The notes: a model not told the origin generated them from the sequence alone. A stretch of 64,000 bases of DNA from Argentina anserina (GCF_933775445.1 NC_065875.1:20645555-20709554), one strand, 5' to 3'; numbered from the stretch's first letter, positions 23,364 through 35,671 are shown. Program-made: numbers and translations.

Positions 23364-24210
23364 AACTTTGTTGTAACTAGAGCTAGGCTCTGGACTATGT
23401 AGGTGTTACCACTAGCAACGAAACTTGAAATTGGGATCTCTAAGTATGGCACTAACATCTTTCATTTTTTATACGTAAGATGGTAACGACTTAGCGGGGT
23501 TAATTATTATATATGAGGGTGACTTGCCGAAGTAATTGACTAAAACTGCAACGGAAGCTGTACGTGTCGTACTAAGACAGTAAGACCTTTGATGAGATGT
23601 TGATCTCTTGCTACCATCCTACTCAGAAAATTGTAGCACGTTAACCATGGCAACACGCATAGATATTCAAGGCCATTACAACTGGAATTTAAGTGCATCT
23701 CCGGCCATTACTTCTTCTAGATTATAATATAAATGAAAACGCTACTGTTGTGCTATATTTGACACCTCAGCTCAATGACTCTTATTTGACATTGTAAAAT
23801 CCCTCCGATCCATTATGCAATTACACGTGTATTTGACATTACTTGTTCTTATGTCAAATTTGACATAGCTCAAGGCTTATACCAATTTTTTTTTTATTCA
23901 CAGACTCTTTCGTTGCACGTCTCTCTTTTTCACATCCTCTCCCACTCCACAACTAACAAAAGCCCACTCATAACCCAGAAAATCATTAAACAAAACCTAT
24001 TCCCTTTTGATTCGATGACTGGCGTTGCCCTCGGTTATAAGCGATAAGCTTGACCTGACTGGTTATAAGCGTCTCAACGCGGCGCTACCACTCCCTCAAG
24101 TTAGAGTAGGGCCGCAGGTTGGAGAGGATGATGGAGACGAACCAAAAATAAATCTACAATTTGAGTAGTAGTGCTTGAAGGCGAAGTAAGCTTGATCGGA
24201 GGTGCGAAGA
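23364..24210. other. Upstream region of the P450 gene
   Basis: Minus-strand TATATAATA near 23508-23516 could serve as the P450 TATA box, about 145 bp before the ATG. The segment 23690-23900 has repeated TTTGACAT/TGACAT words, and similar TTTGACATA and TTTGACACA words recur at 26350-26450, suggesting old MITE pieces. No gene seen. Confidence 0.4.
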
Positions 24211-24423
24211 TATTGGATTAAGGACTCAAAAATCGATATTTTCGCTGAAAATTTCATTTTTTTCGGCCAAAGATATATCCATCAGATACCAACGTAATTT
24301 CGTCTGATATTTTAGAAATTTCCCGTATTATTCAAAAATATTGCAATATCTCCACAATCAGCATGCGTAGAACCTCCTTCCACCACGTGTCGCCACCACA
24401 AATTAAAATTCAAATACGTATTT

Positions 24424-24500
24424 GAGGGGAATCGAACCCATGAACTACCCTTTGTAAGCAAAGAGGTGTAGCCAACTCTACTACACAAACTTGCCTATAT
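24424..24500 (-). repeat. tRNA-like segment 1
   Basis: On the minus strand a hairpin GTGTAG..TAGAGTTGG..CTACAC resembles a D arm with A-box. A 5-bp-stem/7-loop candidate (CCTCT TTGCTTA CAAAGG) and GGGTTCGATTCCCC resembling the T arm with B-box follow. Stem mismatches and no clear acceptor pairing argue against a working tRNA. Confidence 0.55.
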
Positions 24501-24571
24501 GTCTCTTTTTAATTTATATTTCATTCAATGTCTTAACAGTCACCTAAAATATTAATAAAACTCAACTAGTT

Positions 24572-24640
24572 GTGGAGGGGAACCGAACCATGCTCTTTAC
24601 ATATTTAATCACTTAGCCAACTCTACTAAGTCAGTTAATG
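24572..24640 (-). repeat. tRNA-like segment 2
   Basis: The minus strand reads CTTAGTAGAGTTGGCTAAG, then about 25 bases, then GCATGGTTCGGTTCCCCTC. It is the same A-box/B-box pattern as segment 1, about 145 bp away, with a more diverged middle. Confidence 0.5.
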
Positions 24641-25534
24641 TTATATTTTGACAATTTATAATATATATTGTATGTCTAATAAATTTGATAAATAAAAAGA
24701 TTGATTATACGTCTCATCTCAACTAACTTTATCATATTATTTACCTACAATTATTTACCTACAATTCAATTTAAACTGCTTTTCAAATTAAAGTTTAAAA
24801 AACTATAAATACATTAGGATGTGCATTGTTGCACATTTGCACCACTACTCAGCTCATTTCTTTTTCCAGTTCTAATTATATTAGTATAAAGTTCCAAATA
24901 TATTAGTGAGTGAGATTTTGTTGATATTCTTTTTTCTTCCTTGGTGGTAAGTATATTAATATTATTAAGTTGTAATTTATATTTTATTTTAGTCAATTAC
25001 CCATGACCCCTATGGTTGGCATATAAGTCAATACATGCAAAACTACAAATGAGAGATATCATTTAATGACTATTTTCACAATATACTCGGGGCTCTACTC
25101 AATGAGATGATAAATACGGTGAAAATTTTGTACCTCATAGATCCTCTATGTGATTCTAAATTACTCATGTAATTTTATGTTTAATGTATCATATGTATAT
25201 AAGGCGTGATGACCTATCCTCCTTTTGGGTTTACAACCATAAAAATATATATAATATATATTTAAAGTATATTTTTAATAATTCTCGACGATTGTTTCAC
25301 CTTAAATTACTACAACTCACTATAGAGTAATAGTTTTACAATAATTTCTTACGAGATATAGTAGATAATTGATCAAATAAACATCTCTCAAAATTTCATT
25401 TAAAATTCCACGTTTTTATTTAAATTTCCATCAATTTACTCAATTATTTTTTAAATCGATATCTTCCCGAAATTTCTAATTTTCGAATCCTCGATATTTC
25501 CATTCTCGCTAAAATTTTAGTCCTTGATTGGATT

Positions 25535-26693
25535 GGATTGGATTGAGGCAGCGCGGAAGGAGGTGGGATGGCAAGGTGGTCGAACTTATTGGAGATTCTG
25601 GGTATAGCTGGGTATATCTAAGGAAACCATCTTTGCTTTCTAAGTCCTTATTACTCATTCAACAATTTCTCTTTTTAGTTTAATGTTGATTTATGACACA
25701 TATCATGATTTCTGCTTCGTGTTGTATATAGATACAATTATATAAATGCTTATCTATACGCCCTCATCATACATGGTATATGATTCCTTTAAATTGTTGG
25801 TTAATCGAACCTTTCAATTGTTGGTTAGATGAACAATGACTTGGTAAATACTAGATGTTTTACCATTGAAAAACTGCATTGAAAAACTGCTTTCTTCTAT
25901 CATTTGGTATAAGGAAGTAATTTACTTGCATTTACTAATATAAAATGCAATACTAGTTATGTCATTTGTTACATGAAGTTTATGTAATCTGTAATTTTGC
26001 AGCTGGGCTCTCTTCGGCTTTAGTGTTCGATATATTGCTGCTGTAAATTTGATGTTTATAATGAGGTATGATGATAGGTGACATCCTTTTGGACCGATGA
26101 TTTATATTCTTTTTATTGGTTTTAATAAGTTTGGAGATGAATTGATTCTCTATGGTTAACTTTACATACCTATGCAATGAATTCATTCTCTTTCTAATTT
26201 ACCAGTGTATCTGGTTTAGTATGGAGATTAGCATAAATTTAAAAGGTATGTGTTATGGTTTGAATTAGTTTTACATGTCCATCACAATATCTCTCTATTT
26301 AATTATGTATAGGTTTTAATGCTTTTTAATGCTTGTTTAATATTCAAATTTTGACATATCCATTGGAGATGAGATTAGTCAAATTAACAAAATTTAAATT
26401 TTGTCATGTGACATATCAACTTTTGAATTTGACACAAAATTTTGGCATCTCCAAGAGAGCTGGAAGTTGGAACCTTAATTTCTTATAATGAACTGAACTT
26501 TCCGAAGGGATGAAGCATGTATTGACTAGCTAGTTTGACGTACACACCTCGATCACAACTTCACAAGAAAGAAAATTTTGATTCCCTCGCTCGTTCTCTT
26601 ATCAAAGGTTGTTTAATTATGTATATAGTTAAACCAAGATTTTCAACCCCATTATATTTTCCCCTAAATCTTAAACCTTGATGCTCTTGAATT
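25535..26693. other. Intergenic, AT-rich
   Basis: No open frame with recognisable similarity. The part at 26330-26470 has TTTGACAT-type words like those at 23760-23880. Otherwise nothing seen. Confidence 0.4.
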
Positions 26694-26705
26694 AAACCCA
26701 ATAAT

Positions 26706-29700
26706 ACATGGTTAAAAAAAAATATACCGTGACCAATTTTCTATCCCCTTCTCATTGTACGCTCTTGAGCCATCGAGGGTTAGGGTTTGAAAAACCTTGT
26801 TGTTTGGCGTCCTTTTGTTGATACCAAAAAAAAAATCATGAATATGCTTTATGCATACTCCAAACACAATAAGAATATACACATGAAAAATTATATTCCG
26901 AAAAAATAAAAGATTACATATTTTATCGAACTGGCATGTCACGCACGTGGTGTGGAAAGTAACGGAAGTACATGATGCTTACTCTAGACTGTCGATTATT
27001 AACGGTTTTGGACTTGGGACCAAAATCGGAGGCCAATAATCCAAATCTTGACATGGACATGCAAAGATGAGGACCCAAACTCATAAAACCATATAGTAGA
27101 TGCCTTAACCCAAACACTAATAGTCTTTCCAACCTATCAAAATAGCAGTATTTGATTTACCTCGCAGTAATCTCTCATCTCCTACGCCAAATACAATCAT
27201 GATGTAAGCTTTTCCATAGGTAGCATGTAGCGTTGCAAAAGAGATATAGTTTCAACAATTCCAACACCATTATTGTAATTGTACAATATTTCTTATGAAT
27301 TCAATTACACAAATAGTATTTTTCTTGAAGTCTGCCTTTCTAGCACTTCACACAAAACAATGCAATCAACCCACTAATATGTCATGTGGTTATCACCCTG
27401 TACTATAAATTGAGCTTCACCATTATACTTCTCTTTCAATATCCAAAGGTTTTATCCCATGAACCTGCATCTCAACCTCACCCACTTCAGCCTATAAATT
27501 AAGGCCCTTGCTTGTTGTAAAGATCATCATAATTTCCTCCTAGCAACACAACTTTCAGGCAGGAACCAAAACACACAACTTCCCAGCAGCAAAATACAAA
27601 ACTCCCCCAAGCAATACATCCAAATCAAACAAGCAAACTTCAAGCAATAAGGAAAGCATCCAACCCAAAACCATTTTCAAGCTCTAGACAACCTTAAGCT
27701 TAACCATGCACCTTAAATTCCTTCTTTCTATCCTCTTTGCACCATATTAAACCATGCCAAACCTTTCACCGTAGCAAGCATGGCAAACCTTTACCGCAAC
27801 AAGCATCCCATCTCATGCGATTCATGTACTTCTAGCTCCCACACCACATGCTTCCTTGCAAGCTATCTTCATGTACTATGTTCATCATCAAATCCATATG
27901 AAGCTCATGCCAGCACATATCACAAGAATCAAGTCATTGTAGCATGCTAACATCATTACGGGGAAATTTGGGGAAAACGCTACAAAGTTTTGTTGAATCT
28001 TTGGACCCAGTTCTTAAACTCGGAAGGGGAAAAGGAGGAAATCATGCCATTAAGCAATTCTAAAAGCCTCTGCACAAAATGACCCAACACCTTTCCTTCT
28101 CAATGGCTTCCGTTGTGTTTGCTTTTGTCGCTCCCATGGCCAAAGTTGCCTATGTCTCTGTCACCTCCATGATTGCACGCCTCGCTTCCAAGCTTTACCT
28201 TTCCAGTCACGGTGAACCAGTCGACTTGGGGAACCTCAAATGTCCTACTCAAGGATTTATAGCCCCTTGATTCTTCTTGGTTGGCAAACTGAACACCGTC
28301 TGCACGGTGAATTTTGATTCCTTCAGGAGTGCGATCCGATCTAAATGGCACCTCAATGCTCCTATGGAGGTTGCTGCATGGGGTGATCATTTCCTCTTCA
28401 CCTTCACCAATGAACGTATTGTGAATTGCGTCAAGAATGGAGGTCCGTGGGGTTATCAACATGCCATGATACTTCTCAATGATTACGAAGGCTTCTCCGA
28501 CATCATGGAGGTTCCTCTTGATTTTGTATGAATCTGGGTGGAGATCAAGAACCTCCTTGTGGCCTTGCTTATGGTGGCTACGGCTCGGCTGGTCGGTGAG
28601 ATCATTGGACCTGTTCTAAAGGTCGATGTCCATTAGGGGTTCTACTAGGGTTAGAGTTGTTCTCCCTTTGAACAACCCGTTTCGTTTGGATCGGCACCTC
28701 TGGCTCTCTCTCGACGATGTGATTGGGGTCGTGTACAAGTATGAATATTTTTTTGAGCAGTGTCAGATCTATATGATGATCAATCATGGAGGTTTGGAGT
28801 TCCCTAGGGAGGGTGAAGAGGAGGACGTCCTTGTTGTTGCACCTTTCCCAAGTTCACCGGTTCCATCTATGGTGTTTAGGGAAACGTTCCTCAAACACTA
28901 ACCACACCTATTCCTCAGCCGTTGGTTCCACCCAAAGAGAATCGCCATGTCCACGTGAGGGAGGTCCATGTTCCCTCACCTACCACTTAGATCTCGGGAG
29001 GTCACCGACGCCATGAGGAGGTAGACGGGAATTCTGGAAAGAAGATTAAGCATTGTCTTCCTCTTACTGTTGTTTTTCTTTCCCCAATCAAACTTGGTTT
29101 GCAAGCTATGGTGGCGGGTGCTTTGGGTATCTAATGCTCGGGTGTGTCTCTGCTGAAGCCCGAATGTCCTTATGGCCAAAGGAACAAGAAGAAACATACC
29201 AAGAGGAGCTTGGATCCTAAGATTGTGGATTATATGCAACAAACACTTGCTAGCTTCTTGGTGACCAAGAGGATGGTGATGGTTGTTGGTGTAGACCAGA
29301 TGCAAGAAGGAGCAACAGAGGAGGAGGCCGACAACATGGGCCTTGAGGTCACAGATGTGCAGGACTGATTTCCTAGCTTGGCTAGGAAAAATTCTCCTTA
29401 TCTTTTCTAGGGCTTTCTCTTCCTATCCTGGAGGGTAACAAAATGATGTTTGGCTTGTCCGGTTAGTATGTTAAGAGTTCTAGTTCTAGAATGGAGTTAT
29501 TTTGTTTCTTAATTTTGCTTTGAACTTGGGTTATGTCCGCTTATGTTAGATGCTTTTCTTGTTTTAACTGGTTTTCTAGTTTTGCATAAGCGCTACATGC
29601 ACATTTATTTTTCCATAGTTGGTTAGGTAGCCTTTGGGTTGGCTTGTCAATCCAATTGCTTTATCTTTGTGATCATTATGGCATTATGTCAATTGCTTGA

Positions 29701-29720
29701 TTGATTCATTTCCCTAAAAA
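26706..29720 (+). mobile_element. LINE (L1-type) retrotransposon remnant, candidate boundaries
   Basis: An ORF1-type region (28079-29368) is followed by a short 3' end that finishes in an A run (29715-29723). AAACCCAATAAT occurs at 26694-26705 and again at 29721-29732 right after the A run, so it is a plausible 12-bp target duplication. No ORF2 (endonuclease/reverse transcriptase) is present, so the copy is internally deleted. The 5' part (26706-28000) is not clearly LINE-derived, which makes the left edge uncertain. Confidence 0.5.
28079..29368 (+). pseudogene. LINE ORF1-like protein with DUF4283-type domain, broken
   Basis: The frame at 28277-28531 gives VGKLNTVCTVNFDSFRSAIR, then KWHLNAP, FLFTFTNERIVNCVKNGGPW and PLDFV. 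This matches the DUF4283 pattern (VGKLLTDR..N..AL...W....G......G.NLFLFxF......VL.GGPW.F......L......P). After a stop the strand continues with FVxIWVEIKNLL- and RVRVVLPLNNPFRL-like pieces typical of the following zf-CCHC_4 region. An upstream frame (28079-28270) and a downstream one (29144-29368) are separated by stops. These proteins are gag-like RNA-binding factors of plant L1 elements. Confidence 0.75.
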
Positions 29721-29922
29721 AAACCCAATAATGCTTGCTTATATAGTTATCATATTTCAAAATAGGGATTTTGACCAAATGCACAAAATCAACAAAAAAT
29801 CACCCATTTCAATTATGTGTATCTGTTTCAATGTTTACATACAAAATTACATTAGTGTCCCTGTTCCTAATCACCTTAATCTCTGCAAGGGTCTCTACAA
29901 ATCCCTCAGAAGCCGTCATTGC

Positions 29923-29924
<2 letters not shown>

Positions 29925-29957
<33 letters not shown>
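29925..29957. repeat. (CT)n microsatellite
   Basis: Uninterrupted CT dinucleotides over about 33 bp. Confidence 0.9.
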
Positions 29958-29959
<2 letters not shown>

Positions 29960-30389
29960 TTGAGCGACAACACCACCGCCCACCGCCCCATAGATCATGA
30001 CCGTCACATCAAATCCCTCGCCGACTCTCCGTCAAAATATAAACCACGGCAATGGTGGAGCTACTCGATCTCAGTGGAGACAGACTCGAAGATTTACCGT
30101 GCAAATCCCTCGCCTTAAATTGCGCGACGGCGACAAGATTTAAGGCCATCGACAACAGATTAACATGTTTCTTGACACTCTCCTCTCCTTCGCATTTGAG
30201 CACCTCGTTGCGTCCGCTGCCAGCGTTAAGGCTCTTCACGAATCCTCATAGTGGTGGAGGAGCTTGCCTGGTCAATCGAGTTGGAGGATTTTGGTGGCAG
30301 GTCAACGACCACATCTCGTCTTCTAAATCTCTAGCTCTAGCGTTGAGGCTTCATGAATCACCAGTGTCATCGCATTTTGAATCTCCCGA

Positions 30390-30394
<5 letters not shown>

Positions 30395-30434
<40 letters not shown>
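30395..30434. repeat. (CT)n microsatellite, one interruption
   Basis: CT dinucleotides over about 40 bp with one TA interruption near 30424. Confidence 0.9.
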
Positions 30435-31328
30435 AACGCAGACGAAGCAATGATGAGGACGACGTTGATGCCTTAACCTCGCCTACCATACTACAACACC
30501 GGAGCGAGGAGTCGAGGATGTTGGCGGCACCATATGCTTTGTGTATTCAAAAAATGTTTTTTGGTAAGGGGTAGTAATGCTTTGAACAAATTTTGTTATT
30601 GTGGTTTATTAGGGGTTATTAACATAATTATTCGGGGGTCAGTAATTTATTATTGTGGGTTACTTGAGGTTAGTAATATACTTTGATCAGATGTTATTGG
30701 GGGTCAGTAATTTATTATGAAAAGTTACTGGGGTCAGTAATATACTCTGAGTCACAACCAGTGGTCAGAGTCCGGCATGATTGGTGGCCGGAGTCCGGTG
30801 AGGTTCTCGCTTAGTGTTCTCTCTCATTAACCTTATCTCTCTATGATTATTTTAATATGTGAGGGTAAAATAGTATCAAAAATATACAACATAATAATTT
30901 TTGTACTGATTGGACAAATGTTGGGTTGTCTTGTGTTGAAATAGACACATTTTAAATTGTGTCATTCAAATAGTCATTGAAGGGCCCAAATTAGTACTAA
31001 ATGGACATGTATCCTTCAAAATATGGTATGGACAAGTAATCTTTAGGAGTATTGATTACGTGTATTTTTATACACGTAATTATTACTTAAACATGTGAAT
31101 TAAACCAACCTCGAGTTAATTATAATGTAAATAATCCATTTTATATATTTTGTAGAAAAAAAGGGGGAATGCGGTAATTGCATAAAACGACACAAGAATA
31201 GAGCATTGAAGAAATTAAGAAAGCAAGTTATGTTTGTGTTTGATTAATTAAGAATTAGCTTGATTAATGCTTGACTAATTAACCATTACATAGTGATCAA
31301 TTAATAAAAGAGATGCCATCAATTCTTC

Positions 31329-31734
31329 GAGAAACTTTTCAGTGCTATCGTAGCACCATGTGACAATGTCTAGTTGTCCACCTTTCTAATCACAATTGAC
31401 ATACAAGATTTAATTAGCTAAATTATATTTAAGTTATTTTTTCAAAGACTATTTTAGGTTTCTTTCTAAAATCCTACATCCTACACTCTAATACCCTATA
31501 TCCTAAACCTTAAACCATAAACCCTAAATCCCTACACACTACACTCTAAATCCTAAACGCTAAACACTAAACCCGAAATCATAATTCAAAATCATCAATA
31601 CTCATAAAAGTCATTTCACAAATAATAAAAATATATTAAATATAATTTTAGTGTAATAAATTCACGTGTCAAAATATAACATATAAAGAGAATCACTGGA
31701 TATTAACACGTGATACTACGCTTGCATATAAAAA
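31329..31734. mobile_element. MULE-type MITE, sister copy of 15128-16619 without nested insertions
   Basis: The left end GAGAAACTTTTCAGTGCTAT followed by CGTAGCACCATGTGACAATG matches the inverted right end of the first copy. The right end matches its left end (CACGTG.TA...TACG..TGCATATA). Flanks CAATTCTTC and GAATTCTGG share AATTCT, a weak 9-bp duplication. The interior has CCCTAAA-type repeats and the intact site AAATATAATTTAGC where the first copy has its foldback insertion. Confidence 0.75.
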
Positions 31735-31743
31735 GAATTCTGG

Positions 31744-32859
31744 TCCTTGACCATTACGTGCCGGAGCAAGATACAATTTCCTTAATTAGCTTGAGCCAAT
31801 AGCATGATGCCACGTGGTAGTCTTCCTCCCACACACAAGCTCTTCCCTCTTCTCACAATTGCAGCCATATATATACTCTCCAAAACCCTCTCTTCTACAT
31901 CACAGAGACGGCCGCCGCATTTTCGTTGTTCCCAAAGGGAAGGGCTTTGCCCCCTCCGACCATCATCACTCAACCATTTCTTCAAGTATCCTATCTTTTA
32001 GTTTTAGTTTCTTTTAAGTTTAGTATCTTACTCTCTCAGGCTTCAAAGAATTCATCAAGAGCATAACATCTTTAATTCGGTAGTTGGGTGAAGAGTACAT
32101 TTGATTTATATTAGCCCATAAATAGATGCGGTCAAATTAACTCTCCCTTCTCTTTTTCTTTCTCTTTATTTATATGTTTTTGATGATGTATTTATTAATG
32201 GGTAGTAAGTAGTTACTTTTGAAAGCTATGGTTCTAGCTCTAGCTCAATTTTGATGTAATGAATTTAATTCCAATCAATATATATCGTATTTTCTTATGA
32301 GTGCACTCTAATTACTATGCTTATTGATTCTTGATGCATGAATTTGGAGAATTTACCACGCTCTTTGTTGTGTGTTAAGATTTGTGATGTGTGATACAAT
32401 TGGTGGTTCTTTTGTACACTAACTTCATATTCAATGTGGTGTGTCAAGTAGTTATTTCATCTAGAACTATTACTTACTTAAGTTTCTATTTCTTGTACTC
32501 ATCGCCTTCAATCCTATTGTTGTGGCCCTAACACATCATGATAGTTAGGGTTAGAGAGTTCATTCTTGCCTTAATCAGAAGAGTGGATACCATATGAGAA
32601 ATTTACCTAGTGACCTTGACTGACATTGGGTATGAAACCAAGTAGCCATGACATTCTATGCGGGTAAACCATTGCATGCTTAAATCCCTAATTTCTAGAA
32701 CTCTTCGCTTTTAGTTTATGTTTTAATAGCCACCCTAATAAGGTACTAGTCCATGAACTAGAGAGTACATTTTCCTTAGTCAGAAATGTGAATACCCTTA
32801 AGGAAATTCGGCTTAGTGATCTTGATCGGCATTAAGTAAGGGTTTTGGTACTCATAGAT

Positions 32860-32899
<40 letters not shown>

Positions 32900-33270
32900 T
32901 TGCTTGAAATGTGTTTGTTACATTGAAATCGCTAGATGGATCCCTAGTACCCAAATCCCCTCTCTTGTTTAGTTTCATTCATTTTTATTTGTTTGTCTTT
33001 GTTAGCTTAGTTTAGTCTTTTCATATAAACATTCAAATTGTCGACACTTATCAACTCATTGTAAATAGCTATCACTAGGCTAAAGTTGTGATTGGGCTTT
33101 GGTGTGAACCGAGGCTGAGTATTACTAAGGCTTGGTGCCTTAGAGTAGCATTATCTTTATCTTTATTTTTTTTATTTGCACTAGTGACTTTTGGTACCGA
33201 TAAGGCTGAGATTGTGAGTTAGCCACTAATTCCTGAGGTACAATAATCTTTGGGTTTAATACTTCCCTTA
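31744..33270. other. Unresolved repeat-like region upstream of the CACTA element
   Basis: Contains TATATATACTCTCC (31868-31881) followed by a CT-rich, UTR-like stretch (31880-32050) and then AT-rich sequence with paired words such as GTGACCTTGACTGACATTGG (32610) and GTGATCTTGATCGGCATTAA (32815). It resembles untranslated or LTR sequence, but no second LTR or coding region was found. TTA at 33268-33270 is the CACTA target duplication. Confidence 0.35.
32862..32893. repeat. (AT)n microsatellite
   Basis: Alternating TA over about 32 bp. Confidence 0.9.
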
Positions 33271-33297
33271 CACTACTACAAAAATAGTGATACACAA
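33271..33297. repeat. CACTA left terminal inverted repeat
   Basis: 27 bp starting CACTACTACAAAAATAG. It pairs with 46595-46621, with the single mismatch T versus C at position 18. Confidence 0.96.
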
Positions 33298-33607
33298 AAC
33301 AACTCACACAACCAAGTGACGGTTACGGCTTGTTTGGTAAGTCCGACCCCTTCATACAACTAAGATTATGAAATTTTGTTATGTTAATGGTGAAAAAAAA
33401 AAAGAATTATTGGTTTTATCATACAACAAAGATTAAACTTTTCTATTGTTTGTATATCCCCCATTAAGCACCCTCAAAATGCAGAATTATAGAGACAACA
33501 AAATTATATGGCACAGTTGTATAACTTTAACAAGTCAGTACACAATATTATTTTGTTGTGTGAGAAAAGTTCATTTCGGATATCGGATCCCTTATTTTAG
33601 CTGATCA

Positions 33608-35658
33608 TGTAATAACACGAATTTTCGAGTTTAAATTATTTTAATTTCTTGTAAATTATTATGCTTGGTAATCGAGTAAAATCACATTCTACACCTTCTC
33701 GTCGATGGCTCAAGAATTGACTTTCATCCGTCACTCATCGCTGAAAACTTCCTTAATGAAAGTTGTAGAGCTCGTCGATACGAGTTCATAGACATGCGGC
33801 ACGCCTTAATCAGACATCGTGTTTGAAAGTTGTTAGCAACTGAAGTTTGATTTCCGATTTTGGAAGGTTATAAAAGGACAATTTGGAAACTTAAAATCAG
33901 AAAAACCAAAAAAGGAAACCGGGTCGGCCCGACCCCTACCCGACTCCATCTCAGCCGATTTTATCTCCTCCGGCAATCTCCGCCCTTCGGCTGCCGTGTT
34001 CGACACCGCCGGTGTCATTGAACCGCACAGCCGAGCCGCTTTGATCTGTGGTGGTGGCACACCACCCCGCGTAGCGTTTCAACCGCGCCTGAGATTGCTC
34101 AGATTCAGCATCAACAAATCCGTCATTGCCGGCGAGAGTGGGGCACGAGGCCGCTGTCACTAGTCTTCCTCCCTTCCTCCAGTCACATTTCCTTCCGTCA
34201 AGCACGACCTCCGATCTGGGTTCTTGTGGCGACGTTTCTAGCAAGTTTCCGACTGATTTGGTGCTAGCTGCAGGTATGAAAAATGTCCTACTCCACGTGA
34301 TCTATATTTTTGTTGTTGGAAGTTTTGTGATTTGTGGAGGTTTTGGGTGGAGGAGTTTGTGGTGCGCGTGCCGCCGCCTAAGGCGGTGCGTGGGAGGAAG
34401 TGGGGCGGCGGAGAGAAGGTATTAGGCCGTAGGTTTGATGCAGGTGGAAAGATGGGTGGATTTGAGGGCTGCGAGTGAGGTCACGTGCGGCTGCCTTGGG
34501 CGACGCGTGAGCCCCACACGCGGCCGTCTGTGGCGAACAATGTTTTTTGTGAACAGTGTTTCAGAACAGTGTTGCGTGAACAATGTTTTAACTATAATTA
34601 ATATTCACCTGTTGTTTTGCGGGTCGTTTTCTAAGCACATTGTTATGCCACTAGGTGACCGACGAAACAAGTCAGGGAAACTCGCTTAGTGCTGTAGAAG
34701 TTGCACGCAGGATTTAAGGTGAGTATATCTCACTATACCAAATTTTCCCTCGGCGGTGACTTGTATTTATGATTTCTTTAAATAAGTGAACTGTGATGTC
34801 GATATAATATAGTGAGTTGTGTATGTGTACAAAAAAGGTAAATATAATACATATATATATAGTCTGCTATATTATATAATGTTATAGTTTTATTTAAATT
34901 ATGAAATGTTTTTGTTTGCGATTAACTGTGGCGGATGGGCCCGGAAGAGCAGATAATGTAACTTCTGGTATAATGAATTATTAGTGTGACTTGTTGTATA
35001 TTGTTGTATAAGAGTCGCTTGGTTTTAGTATATAAATATGCGTGAATTTTTATATTATACATGATTTAATATTGAGTGTTGTTAAAACGTTTTCTGGTCT
35101 TCAGACTTGGTGATGACATTTAAATCGGGAACCAAGCCTTGGCCGGGTGTTGGTTACGATTAGTTAGAGCTCTAGCTTGTCTGTCGTTGTATAGCATGAG
35201 GGGTAATCAGGTGGGCTGCCCGGGTCTCATGAGTATATATGTTTTAAAAATGTTAATTGTACATTTCCTTTGTATGTGATGTATATTTAAATGTTGGTTT
35301 ACTCATACGGGCTGAAAAACATACTGGGTTTGTATTTACAATCCCAATTCACCAAATCGATGGTAGAGGGGATAGTTCTGCAGGTGGGGATTAGCAGGCT
35401 CGGAGAGCTTACTCGGAGGATTATTGAGGGTTTACCTCTTCCGTTTTTGTGAGGATCGAGTCAATATTACATTTCCAATTATTTTAATATTTGAGTGTAT
35501 AAATTGGTGATGTACTATTCAAGTTGCCTGAGTCTTACTTTGAATTCAGTTTCGATACACTGTTACTGTAAGATGATTTCAATATATTTATGATTATTTT
35601 AGAGTTTTTCATGGCTTCGAATTCGAATTTTATCATTCGAAATTTCAGGATTGTGACA
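33608..35658 (+). repeat. Solo LTR, 2051 bp, inserted in the CACTA element
   Basis: It starts TGTAATAACACGAATTTTCG and ends ATTGTGACA, flanked by an exact 5-bp duplication GATCA (33603-33607 and 35659-35663). It shares with the copies at 8114, 45347 and 62584 a block near 33750-33800 containing GCTCGTCGATACGAGTTCAT and a promoter-like GGTTATAAAAGGAC (33867-33880). A GC-rich leader and a GGTATGAAA site follow near 34274. No internal retroelement sequence or second LTR remains. Open frames in the leader (for example 34126-34425) are not genes. Confidence 0.93.
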
Positions 35659-35671
35659 GATCATGTTTCAA

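Larger units (their letters stand above)
24220..25525. mobile_element. MULE-like non-autonomous element, 1306 bp
   Basis: The left end AAGGACTCAAAAATCGATAT is matched by the inverted right end (rc AAGGACTAAAATTTTAGCGA), with shared CGATATTTTC/CGATATTTCC words beyond. The flanks TATTGGATT (24211-24219) and GATTGGATT (25526-25534) agree at 8 of 9, consistent with a Mutator-type duplication. The right flank itself is a GATTG repeat, which weakens this evidence. The interior has two tRNA-like segments and no transposase. Confidence 0.65.
29733..31328. other. Intergenic with two CT microsatellites and GGGTCAGTAA repeats
   Basis: CT runs lie at about 29925-29957 and 30395-30434. Between 30580 and 30750 a degenerate repeat with GGGGGTCAGTAATTTATTAT and GGTTAGTAATATACT words recurs every 40-60 bp. 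Open frames here span the CT runs and are compositional. No gene called. Confidence 0.5.

Noticed and set aside
24424..24500. A functional tRNA gene
   Set aside because: Acceptor stem and several stem pairs do not form, and a diverged second copy sits nearby. Kept only as a tRNA-like repeat.
29701..30453. Ser/Leu-rich frames across the CT runs
   Set aside because: They exist because CT repeats are open in several frames. No homology or splice context.
34126..34689. Frames of 84-99 codons inside the 2-kb LTR
   Set aside because: They lie in the GC-rich leader of a solo LTR. Corresponding frames in the other LTR copies are not conserved in sequence or phase.
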